Positions 1 to 5,872 of a stretch of DNA of 8,707 nt are shown here, one piece after another. The notes under the pieces were generated by a model. That model was not told where the DNA came from. It did no database searches and worked only from the letters and a program-made list of their open reading frames with translations. Position 1 is the first letter of the stretch, and the number at the start of each line of letters is the position of its first letter. This stretch comes from an uncultured Clostridium sp. (lineage in GTDB: Bacteria; Bacillota_A; Clostridia; TANB77; CAG-508). The stretch covers positions 1 through 8,707 of the forward strand of contig CATOLW010000037.1 of assembly GCA_951800935.1 (NCBI GenBank), written 5' to 3'. Both the position numbers and the translations under genes were made by a program.

Positions 1-1288
1 AAATTCTTCTGAATATAAATCAAAATCGACATTTCCCAAAGCAATTTTGTGATTATCTTTATCTACTTTGTAAACCTTTAAATTTCCTCTTTTGTGTTCA
101 TTTGTTATAGTTTTAGTAGTAGTTTTATTATATTCGACATCTATATCAAAAGTAGATTTATTTAAAATATATTTATCATTTGTTGCAATTTCTTTTAGTA
201 TATATTTTCCTTGATACAACATTGAAAAACTAGCTTTTCCGTTTTTATCTGTTGTTACATTTCCTATAACTGTTCCATCAGGTTTTTGTAATTGGAATGT
301 AACACCTTCAATACCACCTCTTGTTTCAGCATCTATTTTATCAAGCTGAATTTTGCTAGTATTCGTTTTTACATTTAGTTTTGCTTGACCTGAGACATCT
401 CCAAACGGATCATAAGTCAACATGTAATCTTGTGTTCCAGGTACTGTTGTTTTTCCATAAAATACTGGATAATTTTTGCATTTTGCTCTTAATACTACTG
501 TTACATTTACATCTTTATCTAACTGTACTTTTGGAATTTTAACCTTAAAATGTTCATTTCCTCCAAATGTTGATTTTTCTGTGTTTGACATATTAGTAAT
601 TTTACTTCCGTTTGGCATTCCTGCTGTTGAAACTATTGAATATTCGCTTGTCTCAACTGGACTGTCAACGACATATTCTTGTGAATAATAATCGCCATCT
701 TCAAAAAATGAACCTATTTTATTTGCTTGAACATCTGTATTCATAGGCGTTTGATTTCCGTTTCTACCGAATGTTTACAAGATTAACAATTGCATTTTTT
801 ATAGCAACACCTTGTGCATCGCCACCCTGATAATAAGAACTTGGATCTCGATTGTAAAGGATGCAGTAAACAGCTTGCTTTGTAGCAACGAAAGCATCTT
901 GATAATTTGCAACACCCATTGCTTCAGGTGATTGATAAGGATATCCATTAATTGCGACACGCCATAAACGAACATCATTCATAACCTCATTTACATTAAC
1001 ACCGTAGCTTTCTCCAGCTTGCGGAGTTCCAACACCTGGTGCGTCTTTATCAAGACAATAAGCTGGGTATTGTCTACCATTTTGCTCATAGTAAGCATAG
1101 TGAGTTATGATATAAGACCAAGCGTGTTGGTTAGTATCATAAAATTGCAAATGCCTTCCACATTCGCCACCATTTCTAACAACTGCTGAATTAATTTCAA
1201 CAGCATTTACGAAATTTGAAAATGTTGATAATAATGTTAGTATTAGCATTAAAATTGCCATACTTTTTTTTGTTATTTTTTTTAACAT
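1..1288 (-). CDS. thioester-domain surface adhesin with CnaB repeats, partial, read through one +1 shift at CGG
   Basis: This is a secreted Gram-positive adhesin whose N-terminal thioester domain can bind host or partner surfaces covalently. There are 429 residues in the window and the frame is open at the left edge. Order: signal peptide (1-29, cleavage after VNA); thioester domain (about 30-175) with Cys78 in PAYCLD and Gln138 in TKQAVY, the Cys and Gln motifs of the family; a linking domain (about 176-308) starting GRNGNQTP; a complete CnaB-type domain (about 310-399) with likely isopeptide Lys317 and Asn396 and catalytic Glu366 (YILKE); and the start of a second CnaB domain (Lys407). Conventional reading stops at TAG right after CGG 769-767, giving a 174-residue thioester-only product. 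The +1 step gives Gly174 and the long form. ATG 1288 has AGGAGG (1297-1302) 8 bases upstream. The cell-wall sorting signal is beyond the window. Confidence 0.87.
767..769 (-). other. +1 recoding site 11 (adhesin gene, CGGT), tightly bounded
   Basis: In-frame ATT-CGG-TAG at the end of the thioester domain. The zero frame stops at the next codon (766-764) and the destination frame has TAA at 777-775, so the shift lies within about three codons. The +1 reading gives NI-G-RNGNQTP and leads to the CnaB domains. Confidence 0.9.
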
Positions 1289-1315
1289 AATAAAATCCTC
1301 CTTTTTCCATTAAAA

Positions 1316-1339
1316 ATAGACACTTTCATAAGTGCCTAT
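1316..1339 (-). terminator. intrinsic terminator-like hairpin before the adhesin gene
   Basis: On the minus strand ATAGGCACTT and AAGTGTCTAT form a stem of ten pairs (one G-T) with a four-base loop, followed directly by TTTTTA (1315-1311 plus the last stem T). It begins six bases after the stop of the stalk-protein gene. Only about 27 bases then remain before the adhesin ATG, filled mostly by the ribosome binding site, so there is no room for a separate promoter after the hairpin. Partial termination to lower adhesin expression, or regulated read-through, is therefore likely. Confidence 0.6.
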
Positions 1340-1345
1340 AATTTT

Positions 1346-2041
1346 TTAAAATATATAACATTCTGTCATTATAAATTGTCCGTTGTTGTAATAATCTTCG
1401 GCATAAACTCTAATCGTACCAAAAGAATATTTTATAAAGTTGATTACTCGTGATTCTGCGAAAGTGAATTGATTTGTTTTAGTTCTTATTGATGGGTCTA
1501 CTTGTATAGTATATCCGTGTGTTTTCATATTGTCAGATGGGTTATTGTTAATTACACTTTTTATTCTATTAATCATTGTGTCATTTCTAACAAATTTTTC
1601 TCCCTCTGCTTTTGTAGTTTGAGTTTGTGCCTGTGTTGTAGTAGTTTGTTTTTGTGGAGTATTTGCCACACTTTGCTGGGTTGTCTGTTGTTTTTGACTT
1701 TGTACTGGTGTACTTTTCTGTGTTTGCTTTTGATTTACAGTTGCAGTTTTACTCTCATTTGGTTTGACTGTATTTACTTGTGATGTTTCTGTCTGTTGGT
1801 TATCAGCTACTTTTGGCTGTTCTTCTGTTTCCTCTGTAACTGCTTCAGCAATTTCCATATTTGCAAAATCCTCTAATTGTTCATCTGTTTGTTCCTGTGT
1901 AGTATTATCAGTTGTAGTATCAGCAATAGTTTCTTTGGCGTTCATTTTACTTTTTACAGTAAACAATATCCCCAATAAACAAATTACACTAACCATTAGT
2001 AAAATAACGATTCTACTAATTAATTTTTTCTTATTTTTCAT
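1346..2041 (-). CDS. membrane-anchored protein with Thr/Gln-rich stalk and small C-terminal domain
   Basis: This is a 231-residue protein whose family I do not recognise. It has one N-terminal membrane segment (about 10-30), then a long low-complexity region rich in Thr, Gln, Glu and Ser (about 37-147), then a compact domain (about 148-231) beginning FVRNDTMINRIKSV and ending with an aromatic strand pattern (IRVYAEDYYNNGQF). The layout suggests an extracellular domain held across the cell wall on a flexible stalk. It has no sorting motif, so it is membrane-anchored rather than sortase-linked. Its place between sortase and adhesin suggests a part in surface display or mating-pair contact, which is inference. 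ATG 2041 is preceded by an AAAGGGTGAT-type binding site. About 80 non-coding bases separate it from the sortase, and a terminator-like hairpin follows its stop. There is no in-frame CGG. Confidence 0.75.
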   Translation of the reverse strand: MKNKKKLISRIVILLMVSVICLLGILFTVKSKMNAKETIADTTTDNTTQEQTDEQLEDFANMEIAEAVTEETEEQPKVADNQQTETSQVNTVKPNESKTATVNQKQTQKSTPVQSQKQQTTQQSVANTPQKQTTTTQAQTQTTKAEGEKFVRNDTMINRIKSVINNNPSDNMKTHGYTIQVDPSIRTKTNQFTFAESRVINFIKYSFGTIRVYAEDYYNNGQFIMTECYIF

Positions 2042-2123
2042 AAAACATCACCCTTTCTTATTTTTATTAGTATATAGGGTAACATGTTTTATATCATTTT
2101 GACAATGCTCAAAAGAAAATTTT

Positions 2124-2705
2124 TTATTTTTCTTCTAATGCTTGAACGCAAAGCCTTTGGTTAGGTTGTTTTCTAACACAAGTTAATAAAGTTAAAATAT
2201 TTTCATTACTTTTTTCTAATTTTGACCAATCTGTTGCAGAAATTTGTGTAATACTATTAACTTTATATTTTTTTGTGCCTAAAAAACTTGTATAGGTTAT
2301 TTTGTCACCATTTTCTAAAGTATATAATTTAGCCCAATAATTACTAGAATTATGAGCTGCTAAACATACATTGCCATTTAAGTATGAAGAATTATCAAAG
2401 TGTCCTACACCTTTATCAAGTGTTTTTAGTGTAGTTCCCTCATAAATCAAACCCTTAAAACCTATCTTGTCAATTTCAATAACACCAATTACAGTTTCGC
2501 CATCAATTTTTAGCTTTAAGTCATCATTATTGGTGCAATTATCTATTCTTTCTTGAACATTATTGTCAGAGTAAATTTCACACACACTGTCAACTTTTCT
2601 TTTATTAGCAAAATGTTTTACAATAAAAAATGTTGATATAATTGCAATAATGATAACTATTACTATAACTGATATTGTGATAGCTTTTTTTATGTTTTTA
2701 CTCAA
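2124..2705 (-). CDS. sortase (class D-like)
   Basis: This 193-residue sortase is a membrane-anchored transpeptidase that cuts a C-terminal sorting motif and links surface proteins to the wall or to each other. Seen: an N-terminal membrane anchor (about 9-29), a sortase core from about residue 72 (GVIEI.KIGF), catalytic His118 in LAAHNS, catalytic Cys176 in TLLTC, and Arg184 in NQRLCVQA. Core spacing and the TDWSKL phrase fit class D-like sortases better than class A or B; the class is inference. The start is TTG at 2705 with AGGAGG (2715-2720) 9 bases upstream. The thioester adhesin two genes downstream is the natural substrate, though its C-terminal sorting signal is outside the window. There is no in-frame CGG. 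Confidence 0.9.
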   Translation of the reverse strand: MSKNIKKAITISVIVIVIIIAIISTFFIVKHFANKRKVDSVCEIYSDNNVQERIDNCTNNDDLKLKIDGETVIGVIEIDKIGFKGLIYEGTTLKTLDKGVGHFDNSSYLNGNVCLAAHNSSNYWAKLYTLENGDKITYTSFLGTKKYKVNSITQISATDWSKLEKSNENILTLLTCVRKQPNQRLCVQALEEK

Positions 2706-2714
2706 TTTTTATCG

Positions 2715-2720
2715 CCTCCT
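2715..2720 (-). promoter_or_regulatory. ribosome binding site for the sortase TTG start
   Basis: AGGAGG on the minus strand lies 9 bases before TTG 2705. No ATG lies at a suitable distance, so translation of the sortase starts at TTG. Confidence 0.8.
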
Positions 2721-2744
2721 TTCGTTCAAAAATAATAGAACTAG

Positions 2745-3116
2745 CTAATTATCTAGTTCTAAAATACTTTTAATATATTTTGAAATTTCGGAAAACTGAC
2801 TAGGATTTGTAATTTTTTTAATTACATCGTCTAAATCAAAAGGATCAAAGACAAAATCATAAATTCCTAAAGTTAAGGCATCTTTTAGCTCTTTGACCTT
2901 ATCATTTTCCAAAATTAAAATAACTTGTAAATTTTTTTCTCTAACTTTAAACATAAAGTCTTTGAAATTATATTTATTAGGTTGAATAGTAGCAATTAGA
3001 GTTGTTGCTTGTTGTTCTTCTAAAATATAATCAGGGTAATATACAATTCTACTATTTTCAATTTTTTTGCTTAAATCTCTATCTAATTGTTCATTATCTG
3101 TAAATATTAAAACCAA
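2745..3116 (-). CDS. small degenerate receiver-like protein
   Basis: This 123-residue protein looks like a CheY-like response-regulator receiver fold without its phosphorylation site. Seen: a hydrophobic first strand followed by Asp (VLIFTD, 2-7), a third strand LIATI (40-44) that lacks the usual phospho-accepting Asp, a fourth strand QVILIL (64-69), and YDFVFDPFDLDDV (86-98). The last resembles the family's VxKPF-x-LDE ending, but with Asp in place of the conserved Lys. Atypical receivers of this kind act in protein-protein contacts, for example at the N-terminus of CpaE/TadZ-type proteins; a role in positioning or regulating the conjugation machine is inference. The TTG at 3116 is chosen because AAGGAGG (3126-3132) lies 9 bases upstream. 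A longer ATG start at 3230 would overlap the peptidase end in another frame and has no binding site. There is no in-frame CGG. Confidence 0.7.
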   Translation of the reverse strand: MVLIFTDNEQLDRDLSKKIENSRIVYYPDYILEEQQATTLIATIQPNKYNFKDFMFKVREKNLQVILILENDKVKELKDALTLGIYDFVFDPFDLDDVIKKITNPSQFSEISKYIKSILELDN

Positions 3117-3125
3117 TTTAAAAAA

Positions 3126-3132
3126 CCTCCTT
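3126..3132 (-). promoter_or_regulatory. ribosome binding site deciding a TTG start
   Basis: AAGGAGG on the minus strand lies 9 bases before TTG 3116. It sets the start of the receiver-like gene and rules out the longer ATG start at 3230. Confidence 0.8.
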
Positions 3133-3138
3133 AAAAAT

Positions 3139-4351
3139 TTATTCAAAATAGTCTTCAGGATTAGCATAATTTCCATTAATTCTAACCTCAAAATGTGCGT
3201 GAGGTCCTGTTGAATAACCAGTTGATCCAACTTTTAAAACTGCTTGTCCCTGTTCTACTACTTGATTTGTTTTTACTAATATTTCGCTACCATGTGCATA
3301 AAGAGTAACAATACCATTGCCGATGGTCTATCATAACCATATTTCCATAAGCTGAATTATAACTTGCATTGATAACTGTTCCATTTGCCATTGCTACAAA
3401 AGTTGCTCCCATTGGTGCGCCTACATCTGTTCCAGTATGTAATTTATAAACTTTAGTAATAGGATGAACTCTCATACCAAAATGAGAAGAAATTTTTGTA
3501 TATCCAGGTATTGGCCACTTAAACATTCCTTTTGCTACTAGACTTTTACCATCTGTTATAATTGTCGCTGAAGAAGTATTGTTTTGTAACCAACTTACAT
3601 TTTCCTCACCTTCATAATAACCATTAGCTGCTTGTATAACGATTTCAACATCTTTGTCTAAATCGTCTTTTCTAATATGTAATTTATTTTTTAAATATTC
3701 TCGTAATCGTGAATACTTTTCCCCAATTAGTTCCTCATTTGTGAATACTTTACCTGTTATTTTTGTATTTCCATTAGTTGTTGTTTGCTCTTGATAATTA
3801 TATTTGTAATGTCCCATTATGGTATCGCTTTCTATTAGTACAAAAGATGTCTCTTCTTTAGTAGAAGTAGTTTCTTTTCCATCTTCATCTTTTGTAGTAG
3901 TTTCAACTTTTAAGGTTACTGTTTCATATTTAAAGGTACTCTCAAATTCCTTTGCTACTTGATTTAATAAATTTTCGTCTATTTTTGTATGATTCGTCAT
4001 ATTGTGAAAAGCCATTAAAGCATATAAATGCGACCATTGAATCAGTTTATCATTTTCTCTATTATTCATATCAAGTAAATATTCAGTTTTTTCACTACCT
4101 TTATAATTATGACAAGTATTTAAGTATTCAGATTTTTTGATACATTTATTTTTTATTTCCAATTGTGCTGGTGGCATAGAAGCATCGTCAGTTTGTACCT
4201 CTTGAACAAAGATAGCATCTATAATTGAACATATTGCAAAAAATAACAAACCTATTATGATAATAAATGGCAAAAATGGCTTTATTACTTTAAAAGCAAT
4301 TTTTTTAGCTTTATTTTTCACCTTTGATTTTGCTTTTTCTTTAAGGCTCAT
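3139..4351 (-). CDS. membrane-anchored M23 peptidoglycan peptidase of the conjugation system, read through one +1 shift at CGG
   Basis: This is a zinc endopeptidase of the LytM/M23 type that would open cell-wall peptidoglycan for the transfer apparatus. From ATG 4351 it has 403 residues after a +1 step at CGG 3322-3320. Order: basic N-terminus, one membrane anchor (about 27-49), a charged region of unknown fold (about 50-265), then the M23 domain (about 278-403). Metal and catalytic motifs: HTGTD (His305, Asp309) and HAH (His384, His386). The second motif lies after the shift. In the conventional frame the protein ends soon after IDH and lacks it, so the joined frame is the functional one. 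The recoded residue (344) falls in IDH-G-NG, where M23 enzymes conserve glycine. GTG 4360 and ATG 4354 are alternative starts; AGGTG just upstream best fits ATG 4351. The start overlaps the preceding gene by a few codons. Confidence 0.88.
3320..3322 (-). other. +1 recoding site 10 (M23 peptidase gene, CGGC)
   Basis: In-frame CAT-CGG-CAA; the zero frame ends in TAG after eleven codons. The +1 reading gives IDH-G-NGIVTLYAH and later HAHFE, the classic M23 sequence. Confidence 0.92.
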
Positions 4352-5829
4352 CATTATCACCTAGTTTCTTTAGGTTTTCAGTATCTTTTGTAACTTTACT
4401 TATATATTCAGTATTTTGGAAATTAGTTTTAATATGTTTATTGCCTTTATATGAATTATTATCAAACTTACCTTCAGCAAGACTTGCACCTGTTTTTAGA
4501 TATGTTTTTGTGGCATTATAACCAGTTTTTAAAACACCACCTGCAACATTTTTAGGATTTATTTTATTTCCATTACTTATATTTTGCTTATTTTCTCCGT
4601 TTGGCTTTGGTATTGTTATTTGTTTGTTTTCTTTTTGTTTTGGTATTACATCTCTAATAGGATTTACATTTCCGTTGTAATCTTTTTCAGGACTTAAATT
4701 TTCTGTTGGATTAACAACTGATTTTACTCTTGATACAAAACCTTTGAAACCATTTCCAGAACCTTCATTATTTCCATTGTTATTTGAAATATTAGAAGAT
4801 GGACTTTTAAATTGTTCTTTTATTGCACCTAATCCGAATCCCATCATAGCACCCATTCCCATAACTCTACCTGTCATTTGTTCATTATCCACACCAGCAA
4901 TCCTACTTGTTAGGTTTTGTAAACAATTTTGTAAGGCATCTGCTAAAGGAAGAATCATCATAGCCCATATAAGACTAACAGCCCAGCCACCACCACTAGG
5001 CAAAAAAGCAAGATATATTAAAAACAAAAAGCAATATATAAATTGCATAAATATATTCATTATTATTTGACCAGCCCAAATACTTGCAGCCGTTACATTT
5101 TTGTTAATTATCCATAAACCACAAGCAACAGGGGTAAAAATACAAAATATTATAATTGTAAATTGTCTAACAATAAATTTGATATTTAATTTTACAAAAA
5201 GATAAATAAACATTGCTATAACTAAAGCTGTTGTAATAGCATTTCCTGTTCTAATGCTTGTTAGCATACTATTTCCTAGTGAACTATCCAAAGTACCACT
5301 ATTAGCTGCTGTTACTAATAAATGTACTAAACTGTTATTCATAAATAATAAAAATCTAATAAATAATGGTGCTAAAGCAATCGCAACACCACCGAAAACA
5401 TAACCTCATTAAACTTTCTTTTGCTTCATTCTTTTTAGCTGTATTCATACCAGCAATCATAATTTTATACGATAAGATAAATACTGCAATTAAAATTAGA
5501 CTACTAGAAATAATCGCAAAAACAGTGTACCATTTCATAGTTTTATTCCATAAGTCAGCTGTAAAAGGGGATAGACTATCATTTTCAGCATTATTATTAA
5601 AAATTAATGTATCATAATCTTTAAATCCAACATTTGCCTCTTTTCCAGTAGTAAAATCAAAGACGGTTTGTGCTATTCCTCCAATACATTCAGCAATTAT
5701 TTTTTCAAAAAGTGATCCATCTTCTTTTTTAATTTGGTCTTTAAATTTGACATCGTCAGCAAAGCACATAGGGCATAATAAAAAAAGAATTGTAATTACT
5801 ACCAATGCACTCTTAAAAATTTTTTTCAC
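4341..5829 (-). CDS. VirB6/TrbL-like polytopic conjugation channel protein, read through one +1 shift at CGG
   Basis: This 495-residue protein looks like the polytopic VirB6/TrbL-type membrane protein that forms part of the DNA-transfer channel. It is seen as two open frames (start to about 5356, and 5342 to 4341) that join into one after a single +1 step at CGG 5394-5392 (recoded Gly146). Order: signal-peptide-like segment (1-24, cleavage possible after CFA), an extracellular stretch (25-99), a membrane segment at about 100-126, further membrane segments at about 148-163, 197-212, 223-241, 254-275 and 281-299, then a hydrophilic Asn/Lys-rich cytoplasmic tail (300-495). The shift lies directly before a hydrophobic segment, and joining makes the usual topology. 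GTG 5829 is chosen as start because GGAAGTGAT (5833-5841) matches the anti-Shine-Dalgarno with proper spacing; a longer ATG start at 5898 would overlap the virB4 end without a binding site. The 3' end overlaps the peptidase gene. Confidence 0.78.
5392..5394 (-). other. +1 recoding site 9 (VirB6-like gene, CGGT)
   Basis: In-frame TTT-CGG-TGG; the zero frame ends in TAG twelve codons later. The +1 reading gives Gly146 (LCF-G-GVAIALAP) and fuses two open frames into one membrane protein. Confidence 0.85.
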
Positions 5830-5832
5830 ATT

Positions 5833-5841
5833 ATCACTTCC
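5833..5841 (-). promoter_or_regulatory. ribosome binding site deciding a GTG start
   Basis: GGAAGTGAT differs by one base from the full anti-Shine-Dalgarno complement GGAGGTGAT and ends 3 bases before GTG 5829. The start it gives places a signal-peptide-like segment directly at the N-terminus. Confidence 0.65.
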
Positions 5842-5872
5842 CATTATTAAATTAGGGCAATAGGAAACTTTT

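Noticed and set aside
2042..2123. Promoter in the gap between sortase and stalk-protein genes
   Set aside because: TATACT- and TATAAA-like hexamers are present, but none has a plausible -35 at 16-18 bases in this AT-rich stretch.
2109..2137. Terminator at the sortase 3' end
   Set aside because: Only an A/T-only inverted repeat overlapping the stop codon; no GC stem and no clean T tract after it.
3117..3230. N-terminal extension of the receiver-like protein to ATG 3230
   Set aside because: This part is the M23 peptidase 3' end read in another frame; the TTG at 3116 has a strong binding site and the ATG has none.
476..5617. Plus-strand open frames (for example 476-688, 1502-1783, 1764-2102, 4744-5070, 5366-5617)
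   Set aside because: They lie opposite well-supported minus-strand genes, lack convincing binding sites and show no recognisable domains.
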